Origin: Clostridia bacterium
Lineage (GTDB): Bacteria; Bacillota; DULZ01
Direction: 5' to 3'
DNA length: 19,523 nucleotides
NCBI GenBank assembly: GCA_012520135.1
Contig: JAAYOX010000211.1
Coordinates: 1-19,523 of the forward strand
The translations under genes and the position numbers were made by a program. The notes below the pieces were generated by a model that saw only the letters and a program-made list of their open reading frames with translations, searched no databases and had not been told where the DNA came from. The first letter of the stretch is position 1; every line of letters starts with the position of its first letter. Shown piece by piece: positions 7,775-14,999 of the stretch.

Positions 7775-9061
7775 TTAAAGGACATCTTTTAAACCGGCTG
7801 CCGGTTTATTACCAATGGTTTCCCGGATGGCCTGTCCCAGTATTTGGCAGCCTTTCATTAATTCATCCCGGTGTATGTTTAATGGAGGCATTACTTTTAA
7901 TACTGTGTCTCCCCGTCCCACACGCTCAATGATCAATCCCAGTTCAAAACAACGCCTGGCAACCTCTTTTGCCGGCTCCCCTTCTCCGCATCTTGACAGA
8001 TCGACACCCCAAATCATACCAAGTCCTCTTATTTCAATTTGCTGATGGATAGATGCTACCTGCTCCTTCAGAAAACTTTCTAAAAACCGGGCTTTTAACC
8101 TAACCTCATCACTCAATGAGGTGCTTTTTCTGTATTCCAAAGCGGCCTGCCCAGCTACAAAAGCCAACTGGTTGCCCCTAAAAGTACCGTTATGTTCACC
8201 GGGCTGCCAAATATCTAATTCCGGCTTAAACAATAGCATGGAAAGAGGAAAACCATATCCACTGATAGACTTCGACAATACAACAATGTCAGGTGTTATT
8301 CCGGCCCTCTCAAAAGAAAAATAGGTACCGGTTCGATCGCACCCAACCTGAATATCGTCACAAATCAAAAGAATATCTTCCTTGCAACAAAGCTCAGACA
8401 GCCGCTGTAGCCAATCTATAGGTGCTACATTAATTCCCCCTTCGGCCTGCACAGTCTCAAAGATGATGGCCGCAGGCTTTTCAATGCCTGAATGACTATC
8501 GGCCAGTATTTTGGCCAAATAATCAATGCTGTCGAATCCATTGTCAAAAGTATTGTAATAGGGAATAAAAGTAACGTTATCTAACGGTATACCTGCTCCT
8601 TTACGATGGTAATAATTGCTGGTTACCGCTAAGCTTCCTAAAGACATGCCATGGAAGCCACCCATAAACGAAAAGATTCCCGTACGATTTTTTACTTTCC
8701 TAGCCAGCTTGAGTGCCGCTTCTACTGCATTAGTACCTGTAGGCCCGGGAAATTGAATTTTGTAATTTAACTTGCGCGGTTTTAAGATATATTCGTTAAA
8801 GGTCACTAGGAATTCTTTCTTGGCCTGGGTATACATGTCCAAAGCATGCATAACCCCATCTTCCATAATATAATTAACTATCCGTTCCTTAATAAAATCA
8901 TTATTATGACCATAATTTAACGCCCCCGCACCGGCAAAGAAATCAATATATTCTTTTCCTGAGGCAGCCACAAGTTTAGAACCTTTAGCTTTGGTAAACA
9001 GTTCCGGGAAAGACCTGCAATACGACCGGACATTAGATTCGATATCACTAAAAATATCCAT
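7775..9061 (-). CDS. EctB-type class III aminotransferase (probable diaminobutyrate-2-oxoglutarate transaminase)
   Basis: This 428-aa PLP enzyme closely follows the EctB pattern: FSDIESNVRSYCRSFPELFT at the N-terminus, IDFFAGAGALNYGHNN (39-54), GPTGTNAVEAALKLARK (106-122), DDIQVGCDRTG (235-245), the PLP lysine K264 in VLSKSISGYGFPL, and GEHNGTFRGNQLAF (288-301). EctB converts L-aspartate 4-semialdehyde plus glutamate to L-2,4-diaminobutyrate and 2-oxoglutarate. The start ATG 9061 has AGGAGG just upstream; the frame runs back to 9094 without a better site. ectA and ectC, which would complete ectoine synthesis, are absent nearby. It lies instead between murF and femX-like genes. I infer that its product feeds peptidoglycan rather than osmolyte synthesis. 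A different omega-amino donor or acceptor is possible. Confidence 0.88.
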   Translation of the reverse strand: MDIFSDIESNVRSYCRSFPELFTKAKGSKLVAASGKEYIDFFAGAGALNYGHNNDFIKERIVNYIMEDGVMHALDMYTQAKKEFLVTFNEYILKPRKLNYKIQFPGPTGTNAVEAALKLARKVKNRTGIFSFMGGFHGMSLGSLAVTSNYYHRKGAGIPLDNVTFIPYYNTFDNGFDSIDYLAKILADSHSGIEKPAAIIFETVQAEGGINVAPIDWLQRLSELCCKEDILLICDDIQVGCDRTGTYFSFERAGITPDIVVLSKSISGYGFPLSMLLFKPELDIWQPGEHNGTFRGNQLAFVAGQAALEYRKSTSLSDEVRLKARFLESFLKEQVASIHQQIEIRGLGMIWGVDLSRCGEGEPAKEVARRCFELGLIIERVGRGDTVLKVMPPLNIHRDELMKGCQILGQAIRETIGNKPAAGLKDVL

Positions 9062-9150
9062 GATGACCTCCTGTTCATAAGAACACAATGCCAAATTCTT
9101 ATTGTATCTACAATGTGTCTATAGTAATGCAAATTCTACCTCGTCCTAGG

Positions 9151-9180
9151 AAAAAATAAAAAGCAGTCTTCCTAAACCGC
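9151..9180 (-). terminator. Possible weak terminator or attenuator between murF and the aminotransferase gene
   Basis: On the minus strand GCGGT (9180-9176) and ACTGC (9167-9163) can pair (five pairs, one G-U) around an 8-base loop and are followed at once by TTTTTATTTTTT (9162-9151). The stem is short, so partial read-through is expected. It lies within the 129-bp gap, the longest in the operon, and could lower expression of the downstream genes relative to murF. Confidence 0.4.
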
Positions 9181-9190
9181 CCCAACATTT

Positions 9191-10591
9191 TTACCGCCCC
9201 GCCGGACATAAACCTGCAACAATCTGCTCCATCTTTACTCCGCGAGAGCCTTTAACCAGTATTACATCCCCCGCAGTAATAATCTTTTTTAGGAACGACA
9301 AGGCTTCCCGGTTCTCTCGAAAAGATCTTATTTTGCCCGCCGGCAATCCTGCATTTACTGCTCCTTCAGCGATGTAATGACCGAACTCCCCCACTGTAAC
9401 GAGGTATTCAGGGTGGATAGCTTGGGCTTTTTCACCTACCTCAAGATGACCCGCAACAGAATAAGAACCAAGCTCAAACATGTCTCCCAGAACAGCTATC
9501 TTCCTCCGGTTTCCGGCCACATTATGTAACACTTCCAAGGCTGCAGCCATAGAAGCCGGGTTGGCATTATAAGCGTCATTAATCAAAGTTAATTCTTGTT
9601 CGGGCAGCTCGATTATTTCCAGTCTCATGGGGGTCAAATGCACCTTGCTTAAACCTGATTTGATTTCCTCCCATGACAGCCCCAGTTGTCTGGCAATGCT
9701 AACAGCGGCCAGTGAATTAATAATATTATGCCGTCCTGGTATGTTTAGCGTTACAGGGAGCTTTCTGCCTTCCGTACAGATCTGAAAGGTATAGCCATAA
9801 TTGCACTCATTGGGCAGAATTTCTGTAGCCCATAGGTCTGCGGGCGGCGAATAATCAACCCAATTAATTTGGCAGCGGACATTGGAGAGCCATGGTTGTA
9901 GAATTGCTTCATCCTGTTTGTTTAAGGTAAGCCCGCCGTTTGGCGAGATATGCGGGAACAATTCGGCTTTAGCCTGGGCAATTTTTTCTTGCGAACCTAA
10001 AACTTCCTGATGGGCATGACCTATATTTGTAATTATCCCATGGGTTGGCTGGGCAATTGAAGCCAAAAAATCAATTTCTCCCAAATCATCCATACCCATT
10101 TCCGTAACAACCGCCCAGTGTTGCTTTTCCAAGGCAAGCAATGTCAATGGTAAACCTAACTCATTATTATAATTTCCCTCGGTACTTAAGACATTTCCTT
10201 TTTCAGCCAGAATAGAGGCGAGTATATCTTTAGTCGTAGTCTTACCTGTGCTTCCGGTAATAGCAATTACCGGAGATTGCGTTAAGTTACGCTGAACAAA
10301 GGCTAGCCGTTGCAAAGCCTTTTCGGGATCCGGCACAAGAAGCAAAGGAAAATCTATCCCTTGGAGTTCAGGCGGAATACGATTAACTACAGCTGCCGCG
10401 GCACCTAATCGACAAGCCTCTTTCAGAAAATTGTGCCCGTCTGTTTTTTCGCCTGCAAGAGCAAAGAAAAGTTGACCCGGCTCCAGATTCCTGGTGTCTA
10501 TCGAAGCACCACTAGGTTCAATCCGACCACCTTCGCCTATCAACTCTGCCTGAATAGCTTGGGCTATCTTACTTAGGGATAAATTATACAA
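9191..10591 (-). CDS. murF: MurF, UDP-MurNAc-tripeptide:D-alanyl-D-alanine ligase
   Basis: This 466-aa Mur ligase adds D-Ala-D-Ala to UDP-MurNAc-tripeptide using ATP, completing the cytosolic pentapeptide precursor. Seen: N-terminal domain with SIDTRNLEPGQLFFAL (about 30-45), P-loop ITGSTGKTTT (111-120), TEMGMDDLGEI (163-173), NIGHAHQEVLGS (189-200), LINDAYNANPASM (336-348) and ILVKGSRGVKME (444-455). All are standard for MurF and the length is normal. The start is TTG 10591, with GAGGAGG eight bases upstream. It is the first gene of the cell-wall operon and has its own strong promoter. Its location away from the usual division/cell-wall cluster (no mraY, murD, ftsW here) suggests either an extra copy matched to the unusual MurE-type ligase downstream or a dispersed sole copy. 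Confidence 0.96.
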   Translation of the reverse strand: MYNLSLSKIAQAIQAELIGEGGRIEPSGASIDTRNLEPGQLFFALAGEKTDGHNFLKEACRLGAAAAVVNRIPPELQGIDFPLLLVPDPEKALQRLAFVQRNLTQSPVIAITGSTGKTTTKDILASILAEKGNVLSTEGNYNNELGLPLTLLALEKQHWAVVTEMGMDDLGEIDFLASIAQPTHGIITNIGHAHQEVLGSQEKIAQAKAELFPHISPNGGLTLNKQDEAILQPWLSNVRCQINWVDYSPPADLWATEILPNECNYGYTFQICTEGRKLPVTLNIPGRHNIINSLAAVSIARQLGLSWEEIKSGLSKVHLTPMRLEIIELPEQELTLINDAYNANPASMAAALEVLHNVAGNRRKIAVLGDMFELGSYSVAGHLEVGEKAQAIHPEYLVTVGEFGHYIAEGAVNAGLPAGKIRSFRENREALSFLKKIITAGDVILVKGSRGVKMEQIVAGLCPAGR

Positions 10592-10622
10592 GAATTAAGC
10601 CTCCTCATGATTAGACCGGGTG

Positions 10623-10644
10623 CAGGTTTCCAAGCAAAAACCTG
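10623..10644 (-). other. Leader hairpin of the murF transcript
   Basis: CAGGTTT and AAACCTG form a perfect 7-bp stem with an 8-base loop in the 5' untranslated region, about 15 bases upstream of the ribosome binding site. There is no following U-run, so it is not a terminator. It may affect stability or translation. No riboswitch consensus is recognised. Confidence 0.45.
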
Positions 10645-10707
10645 TTTGTTGCAAAAAATGGCAATTTTAGTGTCATTTTGCTATAATATGTTCGTACTAC
10701 AAAGTTA

Positions 10708-10736
10708 ATTCTAGCAATTAACGTTGTTTGTGTCAA
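10708..10736 (-). promoter_or_regulatory. Sigma-A promoter of the cell-wall operon
   Basis: On the minus strand a perfect -35 TTGACA (10736-10731) is separated by 17 bp from the -10 box TAGAAT (10713-10708, five of six). Transcription would start near 10701 and give a leader of about 110 bases before the murF start. It lies downstream of the terminator of the preceding transporter gene, so the operon is an independent unit. Confidence 0.8.
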
Positions 10737-10863
10737 TTACAAGCAGGTAATTGAGCTTACCAAGTTAAACCGGGTAAATGTCCTTTGTTTTGCTAAGAAA
10801 TGTGTCAGCCATGCAGACTGTCGACAAAGTTGTCAACAACCTGCAGATAAGAGGAAGAAAGGT

Positions 10864-10912
10864 GAAAAATAAGCAAGACTTACCACTACTTCCGCAATGG
10901 CAAGTCTTGCTT
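10864..10912 (-). terminator. Intrinsic terminator of the OFA transporter gene
   Basis: Arms AAGCAAGACTTACC (10871-10884) and GGCAAGTCTTGCTT (10899-10912) form a 14-bp stem with one G-U pair in the minus-strand RNA. The stem is followed by ATTTTTC (10870-10864). It starts about 19 bases after the transporter stop codon. Confidence 0.85.
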
Positions 10913-10930
10913 CTCCAAACAATCAGGTTC

Positions 10931-12178
10931 TTATTTGGTACCGGCTTCCTGGGCAGCCAAAAGGTTTTCTCTTTCCTGCCGGGATTTAAAGGTAAACGTT
11001 ACAGCTACCGATACTACTAACAGCAGGCAAGCAATTAAGTATGCGGCGTCATAACTGCCGATGGTATCAAAGACTGCCGCAGCCGCCATGGGTCCAATGA
11101 AACCGCCTGCCCCGTAAGCAGTAAACAGGATTCCGTAATTGCCTCCAACATTCTTAATCCCATACAAATCAACAGTAATTGCCGGGTAAACAGAAAAGAT
11201 AGCTCCATAGTTTATCCCGGCCAGGGCTACTCCTAGGGCAAGCAAAGCAATGGTTCCAAACCGGCCAAACAGCAACATATTAATTGCTTGTATCGAAAAT
11301 ATGATTCGTAAGGTATTAATCCGGCCAATCTTATCAGAAACAGCCCCACCAAGAAACCTTCCTAACGTATTAAAAATAGCTAACAAAACCACCAACAGGA
11401 AGCCGCCCTCCCAGTTAACCTGAATCCGGGCAATATTGGCCGCATGTCCGATAATCATCAGCCCAGCCGATGACGAGAAAGCCAGCATTAACCAAAGCTT
11501 GTAAAAATCACGGGTTTTCAGCATTTCTTTCGAGTTCATGTCTTTAGCAAAAGTGCCGGACGCTGCCGTTTGTTGTGTCTGGCTATTTCCTACGGGACGA
11601 TGTCCTGCAGGGGGGTTATGTAATTGTGAAGCAAAGAACAAGCCGGCGAGTAAAACACCAATTCCACAGTAAACAAAGGTCATGGAAATACCGACTGACT
11701 TGAGTAGGGCGCTAGCTAACGGTGCAAAAAAGACTGATGACATACCAACTCCTGCAACGACAATCCCCGTGATTTGCCCTTTCCTCTCCGGAGGAAACCA
11801 TTTTACAGCAGGGGGCATAGTTGAGATACTTCCGGTTCCAATTCCTGCCCCGGCAATAATACCAAAAGTTATGACCATCTGCAGGGGACTTAGAACTAAC
11901 CCGGAGAGAATAAGCCCCACGCCCATGAGAACTGCAGAAAAAGTGGCTGTAAATCTTGGTCCCTTGGTATCCTGTAATCTACCAAAAAATATCATAAAGA
12001 TAACAAAGGAGATGGTCGCAACCGTGTAAGGAAGAGATGCTTCTTTGCTGCTCCAATGCAACTCGGTGATCAAAGCGCTACTTAGAATACTCCAAATATA
12101 AAGAATGCCTGTCAAAAAATTTAGCCCGGTTGCTGCACATACAACAAGCCAGGCTCTCGATGGTGAAGTCTTAACCAT
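10931..12178 (-). CDS. OFA-family major facilitator transporter (oxalate/formate antiporter-like)
   Basis: This 415-aa integral membrane protein has 12 predicted membrane segments in two halves, with a polar central loop (about residues 195-220, rich in Gln, Thr and Ser). OFA-type features are TGILYIWSILSSAL in the first segment, FFGRLQDTKGPR in the first cytoplasmic loop, GAGIGTGSISTMPPAVKWFP followed by RKGQITGIVVAGVG, and GGAVSDKIGR in the second half. Family members exchange or take up small carboxylates such as oxalate, formate or pyruvate; the substrate here is unknown. The start ATG 12178 follows AAGGAGG by five bases. It appears to be a single-gene transcript with its own terminator. 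Nothing shows a functional link to the cell-wall operon downstream. Confidence 0.9.
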   Translation of the reverse strand: MVKTSPSRAWLVVCAATGLNFLTGILYIWSILSSALITELHWSSKEASLPYTVATISFVIFMIFFGRLQDTKGPRFTATFSAVLMGVGLILSGLVLSPLQMVITFGIIAGAGIGTGSISTMPPAVKWFPPERKGQITGIVVAGVGMSSVFFAPLASALLKSVGISMTFVYCGIGVLLAGLFFASQLHNPPAGHRPVGNSQTQQTAASGTFAKDMNSKEMLKTRDFYKLWLMLAFSSSAGLMIIGHAANIARIQVNWEGGFLLVVLLAIFNTLGRFLGGAVSDKIGRINTLRIIFSIQAINMLLFGRFGTIALLALGVALAGINYGAIFSVYPAITVDLYGIKNVGGNYGILFTAYGAGGFIGPMAAAAVFDTIGSYDAAYLIACLLLVVSVAVTFTFKSRQERENLLAAQEAGTK

Positions 12179-12494
12179 ATATGCCTCCTTGTCTTTTTCT
12201 ACATAAAGTTCTGGGGATTAGGATAATTTTGTCTGCTGCAGGCACTACATTTTGTCAGTCTCGCCCTTGGTTCATTACAGCGTCCTAATAAAGAATTACA
12301 GACCCAACCAGCCAAAAAGCACTCTTCCTTTCTATTTTATCATGTCCGGCGAGGGTGGACAAGGCCCAATAAGCCAAAAGTATCCATCCCGGCTTTATTG
12401 CATTGCGGGTGTCCAATTATATTGGCACCGGTTCACCCTCAATTTAATATAATAGCAGAAAATGTAAGTTTTGAAATTGAATTAGTAGATTGGA
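12179..12494. other. Gene-free stretch between the transporter and superoxide dismutase genes
   Basis: I see no convincing gene in these 316 bases. It separates two divergently read genes and should carry both promoters. Two small inverted repeats are visible: TGTCC / GGACA (12343-12361) and AATAAGCC / GGCTTTATT with one bulged base (12368-12399). On the plus strand there is a perfect -10 box TATAAT at 12448-12453. I found no clear promoter for the minus-strand transporter. Confidence 0.5.
12448..12453 (+). promoter_or_regulatory. Possible -10 box for the superoxide dismutase gene
   Basis: A perfect TATAAT lies 41 bp upstream of the gene. The best -35 match, TTGGCA at 12422-12427, is 20 bp away, longer than usual, so the assignment is tentative. 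Confidence 0.4.
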
Positions 12495-12977
12495 GTGAAA
12501 GCATTGTTTTCAAATAGACCTTCAGCCATCGCCAATATCCGGGGCGGCCCCCTCAGGCCCCAGATACAGGGCATTGTTCTTTTTTACGATGTACCCGGCG
12601 GAACATGGGTCTGTGCAGAGATAACCGGTCTCCCTCCCTATCAGCCGGCCACCAACGGGGGAAATCCCACCGGTCCCCATGGTTTTCATATCCATGAATC
12701 CGGCAACTGTACTGTAGGAGATCCACAGGATCCATTCCAAGCTGCCGGTGGACACTGGAACCCCACCGATCAACCTCATGGCAATCATGCCGGGGATTTT
12801 CCCGTTCTGTTCTCCAATGACGGGTATGCAAAAATGTGTTTCTTCACCAACGCTTTTAAACCTTACCAGGTAACCGGTAGGTCTGTTACCATTCACCAAA
12901 ACCCCGATGACTACCGTACTCAACCGGCAGGAGACGCAGGGAAAAGATTGGCCTGCGGGATTATAAGAACAGTCTGA
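12495..12977 (+). CDS. Cu/Zn superoxide dismutase family protein, no signal peptide
   Basis: This 160-aa protein keeps the full metal site of Cu/Zn superoxide dismutase, which converts superoxide to oxygen and peroxide. By comparison with the family, copper ligands are H65, H67 (FHIHE), H87 (GGHWNP, bridging) and H134 (VTIHQNPDDY). Zinc ligands are H87, H95, H98 and D101 (HGNHAGD). The substrate-guiding arginine R151 and the disulfide pair C72 and C154 (RLACG) are also present. There is no signal peptide or lipobox, unlike most bacterial members, so it is predicted to be cytosolic or released another way. The frame opens with GTG 12495, but GGAG sits eight bases before TTG 12504, which may be the true start. 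Its last 17 bases overlap the end of the HlyD-like gene on the opposite strand. Confidence 0.9.
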   Translation: MKALFSNRPSAIANIRGGPLRPQIQGIVLFYDVPGGTWVCAEITGLPPYQPATNGGNPTGPHGFHIHESGNCTVGDPQDPFQAAGGHWNPTDQPHGNHAGDFPVLFSNDGYAKMCFFTNAFKPYQVTGRSVTIHQNPDDYRTQPAGDAGKRLACGIIRTV

Positions 12978-13962
12978 CCTCTGCTCTCTCCCCTAATTTT
13001 AAGGGAAGCTCCGGAGAAAAGTTGACCCTGACCTTCATGCTCTCTTTGTTTTTGTTAGCTTGGGTCTGCATATCTTTAGGAGTATACTGAGCCTTGACAT
13101 CGATAAAGCTGACGGTACCCTTGTATTCCCTCTCGCCGCTCATAATCACTGCTTCCTGACCGTAGCTTAACCGGGACAGGTATTCCTTCGGCACATAAAT
13201 CACCAGGTGTTTTTCCGTTGCCGAAGCGATGTCCACCAGATCATAACCGGGAGCAACAATACTGCCCTGCAGGTAGTTTTTGCTAATTACCGTACCGTCA
13301 CAAAGAGCGGTAATTGTATATTTGGTTAAATTATCCCTGCTTTGGCGAATCTGGACCTGGGTTAATTCCACATCTGCCTGGGCTCCGGCTATTTTCTCCC
13401 TAGGAAGCCCTTTTTGGAGCAAAGCCAGTTTCTGCCTGGCGTTATCTAATTGCATGGCTGCCGTTTCTACCGCAGCTTCCGCCAAATCCGCCTGGTACTT
13501 GAGGCGATCCAGCTCAGCTTGTACCAAAGCCCCTGCTTCCCACAAAGCCAAGGCATCTTCATAGTCTTGCTTGGTCTTGTCCCGGGTCAGTTGTGCATTT
13601 TCGTAAGCTAGCTCCGCTAAGGAAACATTGTTCTGACCCTGCTTCAGTTCTTCCGGATCTACCCCTAGGGTCAATTCAGCCAGCAGGGCCTGTTTTTTGG
13701 CCAGGGTTTTCTCTAATTGCTCCAGATTATACCTTTCATTAGTGTCATCCAGTATGGCAATAACATCTCCTGCCTTGACCTCCTGCCCCAGTTCCACAGG
13801 CAGTTCGATGATTTTCCCCGCTACCTCACTGTAATGACCATAGATACTTGTCTCCACCACACCTTCAAACACCGGCTCCGCCGGGGAACAACCGCCCATG
13901 ACCGGCATCATCCCTACCAGCCCTATGCATACTAATCCCAAAAATACTGCTCTTTTTCCCAT
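12961..13962 (-). CDS. HlyD-like membrane fusion lipoprotein of an ABC exporter
   Basis: This 333-aa periplasmic-adaptor-type protein should couple to the ABC-2 exporter encoded upstream. Residues 1-24 are a lipoprotein signal ending in VMGGC with Cys25 as the lipidated residue. A first lipoyl-like half follows (SEVAGKIIELPVELGQEVKAGDVIAILDD, within 45-73). Next comes a long Ala, Leu, Gln and Glu-rich coiled coil (about 75-195), then the second lipoyl half with CDGTVISKNYLQGSIVAPG and a beta-barrel region. The frame extends to TTG 13986, which would overlap the permease stop by four bases. I prefer ATG 13962 because it gives a standard signal peptide and has a G-rich stretch upstream. In a single-membrane bacterium it would sit on the outer face and may help release hydrophobic or peptide substrates. 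Confidence 0.9.
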   Translation of the reverse strand: MGKRAVFLGLVCIGLVGMMPVMGGCSPAEPVFEGVVETSIYGHYSEVAGKIIELPVELGQEVKAGDVIAILDDTNERYNLEQLEKTLAKKQALLAELTLGVDPEELKQGQNNVSLAELAYENAQLTRDKTKQDYEDALALWEAGALVQAELDRLKYQADLAEAAVETAAMQLDNARQKLALLQKGLPREKIAGAQADVELTQVQIRQSRDNLTKYTITALCDGTVISKNYLQGSIVAPGYDLVDIASATEKHLVIYVPKEYLSRLSYGQEAVIMSGEREYKGTVSFIDVKAQYTPKDMQTQANKNKESMKVRVNFSPELPLKLGERAEVRLFL

Positions 13963-13982
13963 CTTCCAAGCCCCCCAATTTT

Positions 13983-14999
13983 TCAAATACGGCGATATTT
14001 CTTCAAAAACAGGGTATTCAACGTCATGAAGCCGGCGGAATAGGCCAAGATGATCCCTAAATCACCGGCAATGAGTTCCAGGCCCCTTCCTTTAATCATC
14101 ACCTCGGTCAAAGCACCGGCTATATAATACAGCGGCATCACGTAACCAAATTTCTCGATGACAGGAGGCAGGTCAAATAGACCGGAAAAGAAAACCTGCG
14201 GAACAATAATCAGGGGAATAAACTGGATCATCTGGAACTCATTATTGGCAAGGGTGGAAATCAGCATCCCCAAAGTAAGGGCAATCATGGCCGTCAGTAA
14301 AGTAATCAGCATAATTAAGGTAAAAGAACCGATCATCATCACCTTAAGCACATAGACACAATACCAGGAAATCAAAAATGACTGCAGGACGGTGAACAGG
14401 CCGAAACCAAGCACATAGCCCACTACGATTTCCCAACGTCGAATTGGAGTGGATAGGAGTTTCTCCAAAGTGCCGGAAGTCCTTTCCTGGAGAAAAGAAA
14501 TACCGGACACTAAAAAGACGAAAAAGAAGACAATAAAGCCGATTAAGGTGGGACCGGCCATGTCAAAAAGAGGCAAATCTTCCTGGCCGTAGACATAATG
14601 AATTTCCGATTTTAAATCCGGCCGGGCAGACAATACCGGTTGTTTAGCCTGCTCCAAAGCAGCCAAAGCAACTCTGGCTTTAGTAGGATTGCTGCCGTCT
14701 ATTTCGATAAAGGACTTTCCGTTCCGGATCTCAATAGTGGCAATAACCTCTCCCTGCTCCAAGGCCAAGCGAGCCTCATGCTCACCGTACCGGAATCCCC
14801 TAACGTTATATTCCTCCAATTTATCTTCAAATCCGGCCGGTCCATTGATTACAGCAACGTTTACCACCGGCACCGTATCTCCCAGAATAAAATAAACCAG
14901 AGTCAGGAGAAAAACAGGAGCAACCAGCATCAAAGCCAGGGTGCGACGGTCATGACGCAGCTGATTTAAGATCCGGAAGGCTAAAGCTCTAATTCTCAT
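13983..14999 (-). CDS. ABC-2 type exporter permease
   Basis: This 338-aa membrane protein has the ABC-2 layout. One membrane segment lies near the N-terminus (LALMLVAPVFLLTLVYFIL), then an outside domain of about 130 residues, then five membrane segments. The conserved FLQERTSGTLEKLLSTPIRRWE loop, which contacts the ATPase, follows the second segment. The frame can be extended to 15086, but ATG 14999 begins the typical MRIRALAFRILNQLRHDRRT start, has a GGGGGG stretch upstream, and overlaps the ATPase gene by only 11 bases, a sign of translational coupling. It forms an exporter with the adjacent ATPase and HlyD-like lipoprotein, probably for drugs, lipids or another hydrophobic compound. The cargo is unknown. 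Confidence 0.92.
   Translation of the reverse strand: MRIRALAFRILNQLRHDRRTLALMLVAPVFLLTLVYFILGDTVPVVNVAVINGPAGFEDKLEEYNVRGFRYGEHEARLALEQGEVIATIEIRNGKSFIEIDGSNPTKARVALAALEQAKQPVLSARPDLKSEIHYVYGQEDLPLFDMAGPTLIGFIVFFFVFLVSGISFLQERTSGTLEKLLSTPIRRWEIVVGYVLGFGLFTVLQSFLISWYCVYVLKVMMIGSFTLIMLITLLTAMIALTLGMLISTLANNEFQMIQFIPLIIVPQVFFSGLFDLPPVIEKFGYVMPLYYIAGALTEVMIKGRGLELIAGDLGIILAYSAGFMTLNTLFLKKYRRI

Noticed and set aside
7775..9061. Ectoine biosynthesis locus
   Set aside because: Only the EctB-type gene is present; ectA and ectC are missing and the neighbours are peptidoglycan genes.
10679..10687. Extended -10 box TGCTATAAT on the plus strand
   Set aside because: No gene follows on that strand; the only frame downstream runs into the minus-strand transporter gene and lacks a start site.
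12252..12452. 66-codon plus-strand frame in the gap before the superoxide dismutase gene
   Set aside because: No ribosome binding site, it contains the probable -10 box at its end, and the sequence resembles no protein; it is treated as non-coding.
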